A stretch of 39,063 nt of DNA from Phocaeicola intestinalis (GTDB taxonomy: Bacteria; Bacteroidota; Bacteroidia; Bacteroidales; Bacteroidaceae), in contig NZ_JACSPP010000036.1 in assembly GCF_014837065.1 (NCBI RefSeq), positions 1 to 39,063 of the forward strand, written 5' to 3'. The notes under the pieces were generated by a model that saw nothing but the letters and a program-made list of their open reading frames with translations, made no database searches and had not been told where the DNA came from. Position 1 is the first letter of the stretch, and each line of letters starts with the position of its first letter. A program made the translations under genes and the position numbers. Positions 8,314-16,761 of the stretch are shown piece by piece.

Positions 8314-8451
8314 ATGACACACTATCCACCCGACCTGATTGAAAAACAGTGGCAAGTTATACCAAAGATTTTAGAACCGCAAGCGAGGAACCGGAAACAT
8401 CCGTTTAAAGAGGTGACGGATACCTTGTACATTACAAACATAGGAACTTAA
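8314..8451 (+). pseudogene. IS5-family transposase, N-terminal stub
   Basis: The 45-residue frame starts MTHYPPDLIEKQWQVI and continues KILEPQARNRKHPFKE. This matches the well-known N terminus of IS5-type (DUF4096) transposases. It breaks off after LYITNIGT, where a full protein would continue with the SGCQWRMLP motif. The DDE catalytic region is missing, so it is non-functional. Confidence 0.8.
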
Positions 8452-8542
8452 TTTCTCCGATAAGTTTGTTGGACAGATACAAATCAATGTATGATTGAAA
8501 GGTTTAGTATCTGTTTCAAACTGTCTTCTTTTTACGTTCTCC

Positions 8543-8630
8543 ATATGGAAACCGTACAGTTTTCATATCGAGAACGTACGGTTTTCAATTGGAGAACGTA
8601 CGGTTTTGAGATGGAAACTATAAAAAGATA
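8543..8630 (+). repeat. 22-bp tandem repeat inside the IS remnant
   Basis: Three clear 22-base units start at 8543, 8565 and 8587, each with the form ATATsGAGAACGTACGGTTTTC or close to it. A fourth, degenerate unit starts at 8609. The core contains GTACGG with a GTAC palindrome. No protein frame is evident. Confidence 0.75.
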
Positions 8631-8704
8631 CCGTTTGGATTGATAATATGACCCAATCAGCAACTTTAACTGTTTTGATTCTTTGATTAATTCAAAACAG
8701 TTTC

Positions 8705-9240
8705 TGAAAGGAGAGATCTTTTGATAATCAGTTTATTGCTTTCCTGATGTGATTTTCGTGAGACATAGTGGTGATTTTCATGAAACTTTTCTAGCCTGCT
8801 TTGTAGGGCATGTTAACTTGTACTGACTAACTTTGTTCTTAATATGATGAATATACATTAAAAAGATTGCATTTTGATAAAATAATAAGTATATTTACGC
8901 CCATAAGATACATTTTATTTCTTATTTAATGGGTGAATTTTGTGTTCAGACAAAATAGGTTTAAAATGTAATCTGAAAAAGTGATGTATTATATATTGCA
9001 TGTTGCAGGCTGTTGTAAATCACTGGCAAGTAGTGGTAAATAGACTTTTTGATATTCATTTAGGATATTTTGATACTGTGCTAATAGGCTTTTGATACAT
9101 CTTTCCGGACTTTTTGATATAAGATATAGAAGTCGGAGATTGGTTAAGTTTTTGATTTGTGCTAGTTTTGAAATGCATTTGAGTAATGTGGGCTTATTGC
9201 TAAAAATAATTTTATGAATTGAATAAAACAGGAATCGGAT
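8705..9240. other. AT-rich intergenic region
   Basis: About 540 bases without a convincing gene. Apart from the promoter-like pair at 8867-8897, it contains several reiterations of TTTTTGATA / CTTTTTGATAT between 9030 and 9160, but no hairpin terminator. If the promoter is real, the following gene has a leader of over 300 bases, long enough for RNA-level control, but I recognise no riboswitch. Confidence 0.5.
8867..8897 (+). promoter_or_regulatory. Promoter-like pair upstream of the repeat-protein operon
   Basis: TTG at 8867-8869 is followed after 20 bases by TATATTTA at 8890-8897, close to the Bacteroides -33 / -7 pattern. It is the best candidate found in the gap before the gene at 9241. 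AT-rich sequence makes chance matches likely. Confidence 0.3.
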
Positions 9241-10536
9241 ATGAAACAAAATATCGTATCACCTCAGGCGATGATAGTTGGAGAAGGAGCTTATGCTGTC
9301 AATGAACTTCATTTAAGCATAGAAGATGCCTCGGAACAGAATCTGTTTATTTACCGTTATGCCGCCGGAGCACAATTCAATGTCAGCCGGAAGCTGCAGA
9401 ATAATGTGATTTGTGGATTGGTGGCATTGACGGAAGATCCTTCTTCGCCAGGAGATATGATGTTGGCTCCGAATGCTACTCTTATAAATAAAGGTGTCAT
9501 TGACATTCATTTCAAAGAATTGTATGCTGCTCATATTCGGAATGCACAGCGGTGTGGGGATGCTTATCAGGTAGATGCCTTGCGTGGGTATGCAATGGCT
9601 GCCGGCGCAAATTCGGTATTGATAAACGAAGGTGTCATTAATGTCTATATGGATCATGATGCTGATGCCGAGACTACGATGTATTGTTGTGCCATGTGGG
9701 CGGAAGCTGATTCAATGTTGGTTAATAAAGGCGAAATTCATTTCTATGGCAATGGTTCCTGGCAAGCATTGGTGCGTGGTGTAGGAGGTGTAGCCGACCA
9801 TTTGCATGTGGTGAATGAAGGACTGATTACGGTAGATGTGGAACGTGCTTTCCAAACCCGTGTGTTACATACAGCCGGTATGTATGGTTCGCTTTGGAAT
9901 AAAGGGCGTATTGAAGTGCGTGTGGCCGGACGTGTGATGACGATGGGAAGCGTGACAGGTACACAAATGCTTAATGACGGTGAAATTTATGTTACTTCAT
10001 TGGCCACTTTGATTGAAGGAAAGATTCCTTATTTATTTAATTTCCCGCCAATGGCCACGGGTATGTATGAGCATTTCCGTCCGGGTGCTTTATTGCCGAG
10101 TCCGATAGTCAATAGGGGAGTGATTAAGGTGCATTTGATAGGTAGCAAAGCTTCTGGTCCTGATGCGATTGCTTTCGGATTTTATTATCAGATGGAAAAT
10201 AAAGATAATGGGGAAACTCCGGTTCGTTTCGTTTCCAATGAAGGGACAGTGGAAGTAACTCAAGAAGGGCCTGTGAATTATGTAACGGGAGAATTGGGCG
10301 TGAACATGCAGTTGAAAGAAGACAATCCGGTGAAGTTGAAAATCGGTACGTGGAAAACGCACAGCCGTGACTTCTCGCAGACACACGACTTGTTCGTGTG
10401 CCAAAGTGCGTGTTTTGACTTGTCGGAGCTAAACTTAATATTGGAGGATGGAGGTGTACGGCCTGATGTATCTGAATTGGTTTATCAGCTTCCTGTTGCT
10501 TTGCATCGGGGTGACACATGTATAATCAGTAAGTAA
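9241..10536 (+). CDS. Repeat-rich beta-solenoid-like protein A (no signal peptide)
   Basis: This 431-residue protein has no family I can name. It is built of imperfect repeats around an N-x-G-x-I/V-x-I/V turn: NATLINKGVIDIHF, NSVLINEGVINVYM, DSMLVNKGEIHFYGNGS, LHVVNEGLITVDVE, NKGRIEVRVAG, LNDGEIYV, IVNRGVIKVHLIGS and SNEGTVEVTQEGP. This spacing suggests a right-handed beta-helix with an Asn ladder. A C-terminal module contains KIGTWKTHSRDFSQTHDLFV. No signal peptide or membrane segment is visible, unlike paralogue B. It is related over its length to the proteins at 10946 and 12449 and is the first gene of the run. A role in surface binding or scaffold formation is inference only. Confidence 0.85.
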   Translation: MKQNIVSPQAMIVGEGAYAVNELHLSIEDASEQNLFIYRYAAGAQFNVSRKLQNNVICGLVALTEDPSSPGDMMLAPNATLINKGVIDIHFKELYAAHIRNAQRCGDAYQVDALRGYAMAAGANSVLINEGVINVYMDHDADAETTMYCCAMWAEADSMLVNKGEIHFYGNGSWQALVRGVGGVADHLHVVNEGLITVDVERAFQTRVLHTAGMYGSLWNKGRIEVRVAGRVMTMGSVTGTQMLNDGEIYVTSLATLIEGKIPYLFNFPPMATGMYEHFRPGALLPSPIVNRGVIKVHLIGSKASGPDAIAFGFYYQMENKDNGETPVRFVSNEGTVEVTQEGPVNYVTGELGVNMQLKEDNPVKLKIGTWKTHSRDFSQTHDLFVCQSACFDLSELNLILEDGGVRPDVSELVYQLPVALHRGDTCIISK

Positions 10537-10558
10537 GAATTTATGTTATACAATTAAA

Positions 10559-10912
10559 ATGCAGAAAATTATGGACAACAAGATGGTGATTAATCACAAA
10601 GAAGTAGAAAAAGTAGATATGGGTAAAGGTGTAATCCGTCAAGATTTCGCCATGGGCAAGAATCTGAATGTATTGCACTGGAATATGTCTGACCAAAGTG
10701 TGGTAGGTATGCATACGCATCCGCAGGAACAATTCGGATATGTCATCAAGGGTGGTTTCCGCCTTACGATTGGCGATAAGGAATACGAACTGAAAGAAGG
10801 TGATGCTTATTTGGTTCCCGCAGATGTGCCTCATGGTTTTGTAGCTATCGGTGAGACAGAAGCCATTGATGTGTTCGCTCCAGTCAAGACGGTTTTTCCG
10901 TGGGATAAATAA
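10559..10912 (+). CDS. Single-domain cupin protein
   Basis: The 117-residue protein is a small beta-barrel cupin. Cupin motif 1 is MHTHPQEQFGYVIKGGF, with His-x-His, Glu and Gly in the expected order, and motif 2 is YLVPADVPHGF. The His/Glu residues indicate a bound divalent metal. Such proteins act as isomerases, dioxygenases or sensors of small molecules, and the sequence does not tell which. The first ATG is used; internal ATGs at 10571 and 10583 are alternatives. It sits between two copies of the repeat-protein family, 22 bases after A and 33 before B. Confidence 0.9.
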   Translation: MQKIMDNKMVINHKEVEKVDMGKGVIRQDFAMGKNLNVLHWNMSDQSVVGMHTHPQEQFGYVIKGGFRLTIGDKEYELKEGDAYLVPADVPHGFVAIGETEAIDVFAPVKTVFPWDK

Positions 10913-10945
10913 GCATGAGTATCGGACCAAAACAGTTGATTCTCG

Positions 10946-12433
10946 ATGAAAAAATTTATTGGATTATGGTTTTGGGGCATATTGTTGTTTGCCATATCGT
11001 CTTGCTCGGAGGATGAAGAGCCTGCATTCGTTCCGGAAGAAGAGGAAGAAATATTGATAACGGGCGAGTCGGGTGCTACGGTGGTCAATACGAAAGATAT
11101 TGTCTTGGGGGTGAGCGAGGACGATGTGGTATTCGAAATGACTTCCACTATTCTGACGACAAGTGGCCGTGTGACGGAGACAACGCTTAATTGTTGCGCT
11201 ATGGCTGGCATTAACTTTACGGATAATGGCGGGATGCTTGCAATGGATACGTTGAATACGGTAGAGGATGTAGTGCTTATCAATCGGGGAACCATTACCA
11301 TTCATACCAAAGACTTAGTGGAACGATATAAGGACCAGATTCAGACTCCGGATGACCCGGAACGTCCTTATACTTATCTTCGTTTGATCGCCATGTTTGT
11401 CGGAACGAATAGTACGATTATTAATGAAGGGGTCATCAATGTGTATTTTGACCATGATCCGTCTGTGACTTCTACGATTTATGTCATGGGAATGAACGGA
11501 GGCGGAAACTCATCGATGATTAATAACGGCGAAATTCATTTTTATGGAAACGGTTCTGTAGCTACCCGTTTGCGTGGTATGGCAACATTCGGCAATAGCA
11601 TTTCCGCATTCAATAACGGTGTCATGACCGCAGAATTGGATATGTGTGAAGACGCGCGTATGATTACTACGGGCGGTACTAAATCGAATGTGATAAACGA
11701 TGGTACGATGCAGATGCGGTTGCCTGGTTATATACTTTGCATGACCCGTTACGAGGATTCTAATTTGATAAACAATGGTGTGGTTGACTTGACCATGGTT
11801 GACCTTCCTGAAGGATATACCGCTGTGGGCAACGCTGAGAATCCTGTCGTTTGTGCGATGTACGACCCTTTGTCGGGCGGACGTACGCAGATGCCTTCTT
11901 TGGTGAACCGAGGCCGTATCAGCATTGCCATTGAAGGAAGTGAACGCTCTAATTCGGTAAGTCAAGGTTATGGCATGTATTGTGACTTGATGGGTGCCGG
12001 AGGGGAAGATTTGCAGGTGAATGTCATCAATGATGGAAGCATCGAAGTGTCGCAAAGCGGTCCGGTAGATTTCAGAATGGCAGAGGCTGGATTCATTACT
12101 CGTCCTGCGGTAAGAGAAGCAGCTTGCTGCATTAAGCTGGGACGTTGGAATACGACGTTACGCGATTTTTCCCAAACTCAGGATTTGTTTTACGGTCAAG
12201 GTGTCAATATGGATTTTGGCGGAGGAGAATTGCTGCTGAAGAAAGGAGAAGATTATGTGGACGGAACTTCTTACAGTGTAGCTCCGGAAGCATTGCTTTA
12301 TAATGGAGGAAAAACGATGTTCCGTTATGAATATTCCGGATATGAAAACTTTGACATAAAAGCAGCTGATGAAAGTAATGTTAATCTGACATGGGATAAA
12401 GAAAATAATCAAGTGTCTTTGTCTGACAAATAA
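10946..12433 (+). CDS. Repeat-rich beta-solenoid-like lipoprotein B
   Basis: This 495-residue paralogue of the proteins at 9241 and 12449 has a lipoprotein signal peptide. It has MKKF, a hydrophobic core and the lipobox AISSC (Cys20), then SEDEE. An acidic run directly after the acylated Cys-Ser is the known Bacteroidetes surface-export signal, so it is probably displayed on the outer face of the outer membrane. Repeats follow the same pattern: VVLINRGTITIH, NSTIINEGVINVYFDHD, SSMINNGEIHFYGNGS, NDGTMQMRLPG, NLINNGVVDL, LVNRGRISIAIEGS and VINDGSIEVSQSGPVDF, then KLGRWNTTLRDFSQTQDLF. The C-terminal 80 residues after that differ from A and C. Function unknown. Confidence 0.88.
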   Translation: MKKFIGLWFWGILLFAISSCSEDEEPAFVPEEEEEILITGESGATVVNTKDIVLGVSEDDVVFEMTSTILTTSGRVTETTLNCCAMAGINFTDNGGMLAMDTLNTVEDVVLINRGTITIHTKDLVERYKDQIQTPDDPERPYTYLRLIAMFVGTNSTIINEGVINVYFDHDPSVTSTIYVMGMNGGGNSSMINNGEIHFYGNGSVATRLRGMATFGNSISAFNNGVMTAELDMCEDARMITTGGTKSNVINDGTMQMRLPGYILCMTRYEDSNLINNGVVDLTMVDLPEGYTAVGNAENPVVCAMYDPLSGGRTQMPSLVNRGRISIAIEGSERSNSVSQGYGMYCDLMGAGGEDLQVNVINDGSIEVSQSGPVDFRMAEAGFITRPAVREAACCIKLGRWNTTLRDFSQTQDLFYGQGVNMDFGGGELLLKKGEDYVDGTSYSVAPEALLYNGGKTMFRYEYSGYENFDIKAADESNVNLTWDKENNQVSLSDK

Positions 12434-12448
12434 AACAGAAAATAGAAT

Positions 12449-13762
12449 ATGGAAAATATAGTAGAAAAAAGTGTTCGTGTAGGGAGCGCAGGGTATTATG
12501 TCAACCGTGAACATCTGGTTATCACTAAGCCAGAGGCAGGTAATGTAGCGGATATTACTGAGCAGGCGATTGCCGCCGGTAAAGTGCTTAAGGGGCGTAA
12601 TATTGTTCTGTATGCTTTGGCGGCATTGATGGATGATGAAGAAAATCCGGGACAGCAGCGTTTGGCTCCGAATGCGACTTTGATAAATGAAGGCGTCATC
12701 GAGATACATATGCATGACATTGTTGACGCTTATAAGGCGCAAGTAAAAGCTACGCCTGATGACCCGAACGGAACATATCGTTTCGTGAAATGTTTTGCCA
12801 TGGCTGCCGGTAAGGATTCGACCATTATCAACGAGGGAATTATCCGGATTTATTTCGATCAGGAGAAGGATTTGGAAACGGCTGTATATGGAGAAACGTT
12901 GTTGGCGGGTGAGAATTCGACGGTTATCAATAATGGGACTATCGAATTGTTGGGTAACGGTTCATTCGATACACAGACTCGTGTCATCGCTCTTCCGGTC
13001 AATAATGTGACCATCATCAATAACGGGAAAATCAATGTGGATGTCGAGAAGGCTTCTACCGTCCGTGTGTTGGCTACAACAGGTATTGGCGGAACGATTG
13101 CCAATTATGGTTCTATCCGAATCAATTCGACAGGAAGAATCATGACGATAGCCCGTTTTGCCAATACGCATTTGATTAATGCCGGAGATATTGATATTGT
13201 TTCGCGTGCGCATTTCATTGTTAATAAGGTGTCGTTCTTGTACCAATCTTATCCTTTGGCATGTGCTTTTTATGAACATTCATTGCCGAATACCCAGCTT
13301 GTTCCTCCTTTGGTCAATAAGGGTACGGTGAAGATTCATTTGGAAGGAAGCGAGGCTTCTACTCCGAAGGCGGTTGCGTTCGGTATCTATAGCGAGATGG
13401 TAGGCAAGGAAGAACATATTCATCGCATGGAAAATACCGGCTCGATTACGGTGTCAAAGTCGGGTCCCTATGATTTTCTGGTAGCGGAAGTGGGCGTAAA
13501 CGCTCAGTCGGCTAAAGATTTTCCGTATCATGTAGAGATAGGCGAATGGCATACGGAAGCCCGGAACTTTACAGAAACGAAAGATTTGTTTGTCTGCAAT
13601 AGCGGAATCTTTGATTTCGCGCATACTCGTTTGACACTGACGGGAGATAATGCCGTGCCGGATGTAAAAGCTGAAAGCTTGGTTTATCAGCGTGACGAGG
13701 CGATGCAACGTGGCGATACCTTCCAAGTTCTGAATGCGGATAAATTGGTTATTACAAAATAA
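12449..13762 (+). CDS. Repeat-rich beta-solenoid-like protein C (no signal peptide)
   Basis: The third paralogue has 437 residues and no signal peptide. It shares with A the block APNATLINEGVIEIH and the end region with GDNAVPDVKAESLVYQ / RGDTF (A has VRPDVSELVYQ / RGDTC). It shares with both paralogues the repeated turns NSTVINNGTIELLGNGS, VTIINNGKINVDVE, LINAGDIDI, LVNKGTVKIHLEGSEAS and NTGSITVSKSGPYDF, plus EIGEWHTEARNFTETKDLF. A and C resemble each other more than B. It begins 15 bases after B, so the run is co-transcribed. Presumed beta-helix; no function can be assigned. Confidence 0.85.
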   Translation: MENIVEKSVRVGSAGYYVNREHLVITKPEAGNVADITEQAIAAGKVLKGRNIVLYALAALMDDEENPGQQRLAPNATLINEGVIEIHMHDIVDAYKAQVKATPDDPNGTYRFVKCFAMAAGKDSTIINEGIIRIYFDQEKDLETAVYGETLLAGENSTVINNGTIELLGNGSFDTQTRVIALPVNNVTIINNGKINVDVEKASTVRVLATTGIGGTIANYGSIRINSTGRIMTIARFANTHLINAGDIDIVSRAHFIVNKVSFLYQSYPLACAFYEHSLPNTQLVPPLVNKGTVKIHLEGSEASTPKAVAFGIYSEMVGKEEHIHRMENTGSITVSKSGPYDFLVAEVGVNAQSAKDFPYHVEIGEWHTEARNFTETKDLFVCNSGIFDFAHTRLTLTGDNAVPDVKAESLVYQRDEAMQRGDTFQVLNADKLVITK

Positions 13763-13821
13763 GAGTGTTAAAAAAGCAGGTTTTTCCCCTGTATGTTTAA
13801 TTTTAAATACCTATTGAGATT

Positions 13822-14595
13822 ATGGCAAAGAAAGTTTTAATTATTGCAACGAATTATGGTTCATGGGGTGAGGAATTGCAGGCTCCGTGGGATGCATGTA
13901 AGAAAGCTGGTTTTGAAGTGACTTTGGCTACTCCGCAAGGAAAGAAGCCGCTTCCTTTCCAAATCAGTGTAGACCCTGATTTTGTAGACGGTGTACAGAA
14001 TATCAAGACTAATCCGAAAGAAGTTTGCGACCGCTGCAAGGAATTGGTAGATGGTGAAGAATGGGCACATCCGTTGAAATTCTCAGAAGTAAACATGGCT
14101 GATTATGATGCGATTGCTTTGACTGGCGGTCCGGGTGCTATGTTGGATATGTGTAATTGCTGGGAATTGCATAAGCTGATTATGGATGCTTATAAGAGCG
14201 GTAAGATTGTGGCTGCATTGTGCTATGCCGTTTCTACATTGGTATTCCTCCGCGACCCGGAAAATGATTATAAGTCGATTGTGTATGGCAAGAAGATTTG
14301 TGCTCATCCTCGTGCATGGGATTTCTATGGTCCGGGTATGGCTATGTCATACGAATTGTATGGTGCAACTCCTGATAACTGCGGTACGAATGTGATTACT
14401 CCGGGATTCTTGTGGCCTATCGAAGATTTGGTTCGTGACGCAGTAGGTCCTAACGGCGCTTGTATAGCACGTATCAATGCAAGTCGTGAAGACCCGCAAG
14501 TTTATTACGATCATCCGTTTATTACCGGTACTTCGGTAGAATCATCTATCGCGTATGGTGATATGATTGTGAAAGTGTTGAATTCTCTTAAATAA
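13822..14595 (+). CDS. DJ-1/PfpI superfamily protein (type 1 glutamine amidotransferase-like)
   Basis: The 257-residue cytoplasmic protein has the DJ-1/PfpI flavodoxin-like fold. It begins KVLIIATNYGSWGEELQAPW with the conserved acidic residue, has DAIALTGGPGAM, and a nucleophile elbow AALCYAVS (Cys134). Members act as glyoxalase III or deglycase-like enzymes, proteases, hydratases or amidotransferase relatives. The Class I extension between residues 40 and 90, with CDRC, is like Hsp31-type proteins. A hairpin terminator follows the stop. Its substrate is unknown. The neighbouring tautomerase and ThDP enzyme suggest carbonyl or keto-acid chemistry. Confidence 0.88.
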   Translation: MAKKVLIIATNYGSWGEELQAPWDACKKAGFEVTLATPQGKKPLPFQISVDPDFVDGVQNIKTNPKEVCDRCKELVDGEEWAHPLKFSEVNMADYDAIALTGGPGAMLDMCNCWELHKLIMDAYKSGKIVAALCYAVSTLVFLRDPENDYKSIVYGKKICAHPRAWDFYGPGMAMSYELYGATPDNCGTNVITPGFLWPIEDLVRDAVGPNGACIARINASREDPQVYYDHPFITGTSVESSIAYGDMIVKVLNSLK

Positions 14596-14608
14596 TAATT
14601 ATAAGGAG

Positions 14609-14652
14609 AGTCATGTGTGGGGTTAATTCCGCACATGACTTATTCCTTTTTT
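14609..14652 (+). terminator. Rho-independent terminator after the PfpI gene
   Basis: AGTCATGTGTGG (14609-14620) pairs with CCGCACATGACT (14629-14640) with one G-T pair and an 8-base loop, followed by TATTCCTTTTTT. This is a classic terminator and would at least partly separate the upstream repeat-protein genes from the tautomerase and ThDP genes. Confidence 0.85.
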
Positions 14653-14667
14653 AAATCCAAAAGCAAA

Positions 14668-14907
14668 ATGCCGGCAATAATAATTCATAGCATTGAGATG
14701 ACCGACGAGCAAAAGAAGATTGTAGCCGATAAGTTCATCTCTACCTTTTCCGAAGTAAGCGGAGTGCCCAAAGACCGTATTTATCTTTTTTTTAACGGAT
14801 ACGGTTTGAACGAGGCAGCTACAGGCGGAAAATTATTTTCTGAGAATCCTCCTAAAAGCGCGAAAGCAAAGTTTAACGAGGATGAGTGGGCTGATAAACA
14901 GAAATAA
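14668..14907 (+). CDS. 4-oxalocrotonate tautomerase / MIF family protein
   Basis: The ATG at 14668 gives 79 residues beginning Met-Pro (MPAIIIHS). After Met removal Pro becomes the N-terminal catalytic base of the tautomerase superfamily. Earlier in-frame starts lie inside the terminator hairpin and would bury the Pro, so they are rejected. The segment VPKDRIYLFFNGYGLNEAATGG is the family's second strand-helix region. These enzymes interconvert enol and keto forms of 2-keto acids. It lies 28 bases upstream of a ThDP-dependent enzyme, a plausible pathway partner. Substrate unknown. Confidence 0.85.
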   Translation: MPAIIIHSIEMTDEQKKIVADKFISTFSEVSGVPKDRIYLFFNGYGLNEAATGGKLFSENPPKSAKAKFNEDEWADKQK

Positions 14908-14935
14908 AACTAACATATAATAAAAAGGATTTATT

Positions 14936-16594
14936 ATGGATGTAAACCAAACCATCGTAAAAGCACTGGAAGATATCGGCGTGAGCTATGTATTTGGAGG
15001 GAGCGGACAGGTAAACGCCTCTATGTTGTTGGCTCTGCGCGATTCGAAAAAAATAAAGACCGTTATTATCCGCAATGAGCAGGCGGCGTCGTTCATGGCA
15101 TGTGGCTACACTATGTTTAACCCGAATAATTTGGGTGTGTGCTTTGCGACGGGAGGTCCGGGTGCGTTTAATTTGTTCTCAGGCATGGCGGTAGCATTAT
15201 CCGATTCGTTGCCCATATTGGCTATAACAGGATATACTTCAATGGGACAACGGGGAAAAGGTGCGTTGAACGAATCTACAGGATTGAGCCGTACGCCTGA
15301 TTCGCAGGTGATGTTTTCGGCTACGACTAAAAAATCGTATGTATTGGAGCGGGCAGAAGATACGTGTGATATCTTGGAAGACGCTATAAATACAGCATTC
15401 GACGGGCGTCCGGGACCGGTGCATATCCATATACCGAAAGATGTGACTACGGCAGAAGTAACCAATTTCCGTCCGATTAACATCCGTGTAAAAGCGGTTA
15501 AGGCAACGGAAGAAGCTCTGCAAAAAGCGGCGGATGCATTGGCTGATGCAATCAGTAAGAATAAGAAAGTGCTGGCGATGATTGGTTATGGTTGCGTGCG
15601 TAGTGAGGCATCCGGCGAATTGCTCCAATTAATAGAAAGGTATCAAATACCGTTTGTCCAGACAATGGATGCCAAAGGATTATTGCCGGAGAATCATCCT
15701 TTGTGTTTAGGCATGTATGGGACATCGGGTGACAAGGCGGCTAATACGTATTTTCAGGAGGCGGAAGTCGTGCTCGCGATGGGAAATTCGTTCGCTCAAA
15801 ATGCTACATTCTCATTCCAACCGGATTTATATGCGAATAAACAGTTGATTCATGTGAATATTGATCCGGCTGAAATCAATAAAGTGTATAAAGCTGATGT
15901 AGCGGTGGTAAGCGATATCAAATTGGCACTTCAGGAGTTATTGCCTTTATTGGAGAAACGTGATTTGCCCTCCTTGCAAATCGGTGCATTGCCCAACGGG
16001 CATTATTATGAGGAACCGGTGCATACAGATGCCCAACGGATTTTTCCGGGAGATATCGTCCGTGTCTTGTCTCAGAATCTGCCAGACAATGCCATTGTAA
16101 TGGGTGATGCCGGTTCGCACATGTTGTGGTTGAGCTGTTATTTGCAGTTGAATAAGAATCAGCGCTATCAGAATCCGGGAAGTTTCGGACCTATGGCAAG
16201 CCATACGAACGGCTGCTTGGGAGTGAAATGCGCTAATCCGGATAAAGTGGTGATTGCAGGCGTGGGTGATGGATGCTATCAGATGGCAGGATTCGAATTG
16301 ATGACTGCAGTGCAATATAACATTCCTGTTATTTGGATTATATTCAATAACAGTGAATTTAATATCATCAAGAAGTTCTTGCTGAATATGTATAATGACG
16401 AGGCATATATGCAGTTTGAGAACCCGGATTTTGTGAAGTATGCCGAAGCATGTGGAGCGAAAGGATATAGGGTAGAAAAATTGGAAGAATTCTTGCCGGC
16501 GTTGCAGGATGCCATCGCGTTGAACAAGCCTTGCATTATTGATGTGTTGGTAGATAGTGAAGTGTATCCGCCTTTCAGTTTGGGAAGGGTATAA
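14936..16594 (+). CDS. ThDP-dependent enzyme, acetolactate-synthase-like
   Basis: This 552-residue protein has the three domains of the ThDP decarboxylase/AHAS family. The N-terminal PYR domain carries the catalytic Glu in IIRNEQAASFMACGY (Glu48), the central domain has DAKGLLPENHPL, and the C-terminal PP domain carries the cofactor motif GVGDGCYQM ... WIIFNNSEF. The family includes acetolactate synthase, benzoylformate and oxalyl-CoA decarboxylases and others. No ilvN-like small subunit or ilvC is adjacent, so a role in branched-chain amino acid synthesis is unlikely. With the tautomerase, cupin, PfpI and MFS genes around it, it more likely acts on an unidentified 2-keto acid. The product should be confirmed biochemically. 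Confidence 0.88.
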   Translation: MDVNQTIVKALEDIGVSYVFGGSGQVNASMLLALRDSKKIKTVIIRNEQAASFMACGYTMFNPNNLGVCFATGGPGAFNLFSGMAVALSDSLPILAITGYTSMGQRGKGALNESTGLSRTPDSQVMFSATTKKSYVLERAEDTCDILEDAINTAFDGRPGPVHIHIPKDVTTAEVTNFRPINIRVKAVKATEEALQKAADALADAISKNKKVLAMIGYGCVRSEASGELLQLIERYQIPFVQTMDAKGLLPENHPLCLGMYGTSGDKAANTYFQEAEVVLAMGNSFAQNATFSFQPDLYANKQLIHVNIDPAEINKVYKADVAVVSDIKLALQELLPLLEKRDLPSLQIGALPNGHYYEEPVHTDAQRIFPGDIVRVLSQNLPDNAIVMGDAGSHMLWLSCYLQLNKNQRYQNPGSFGPMASHTNGCLGVKCANPDKVVIAGVGDGCYQMAGFELMTAVQYNIPVIWIIFNNSEFNIIKKFLLNMYNDEAYMQFENPDFVKYAEACGAKGYRVEKLEEFLPALQDAIALNKPCIIDVLVDSEVYPPFSLGRV

Positions 16595-16601
16595 ATAAAA
16601 A

Positions 16602-16761
16602 ATGCATGTCCGTAATGAACCGGAGCAATGATGTGCAAAATGAATATATACTGACTTTGCCAAGTCAGTTATTTTCGTGGGCTGTAGCAGTTAACTGGAA
16701 TTGCTTATGAAGTATATATTCATTTTGCACATCATTGCTCAGGTTGAATACGGACATGCAT
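16602..16761. repeat. 160-bp element with 49-bp near-perfect inverted repeats
   Basis: The arm at 16602-16650 matches the reverse complement of 16713-16761 at 46 of 49 positions. The 62-base centre contains its own hairpin (ACTGACTT / AAGTCAGT, 16650-16669) and a TTAA-centred palindrome. It starts 7 bases after the ThDP gene stop. It could be a strong bidirectional terminator or a MITE-like element. No target duplication is obvious. Confidence 0.9.

Larger units (their letters stand above)
8229..8704. mobile_element. Collapsed IS5-like insertion sequence
   Basis: The left end GGAACTGTTTTGAATT (8229-8244) matches, in reverse complement, the right end at 8689-8704 with 15 of 16 positions. Between them lies a transposase N-terminal stub. 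At about 476 bases the element is far shorter than a full IS5-family element, so most of the transposase has been deleted. A further copy of the end motif at 8668-8678 pairs with the right end to form a hairpin. I saw no clear target duplication. Confidence 0.6.

Noticed and set aside
14936..16594. Assignment as ilvB (acetolactate synthase for Val/Leu/Ile)
   Set aside because: No small subunit, ilvC or ilvD lies nearby, and the gene context is unrelated. Only the ThDP family is supported.
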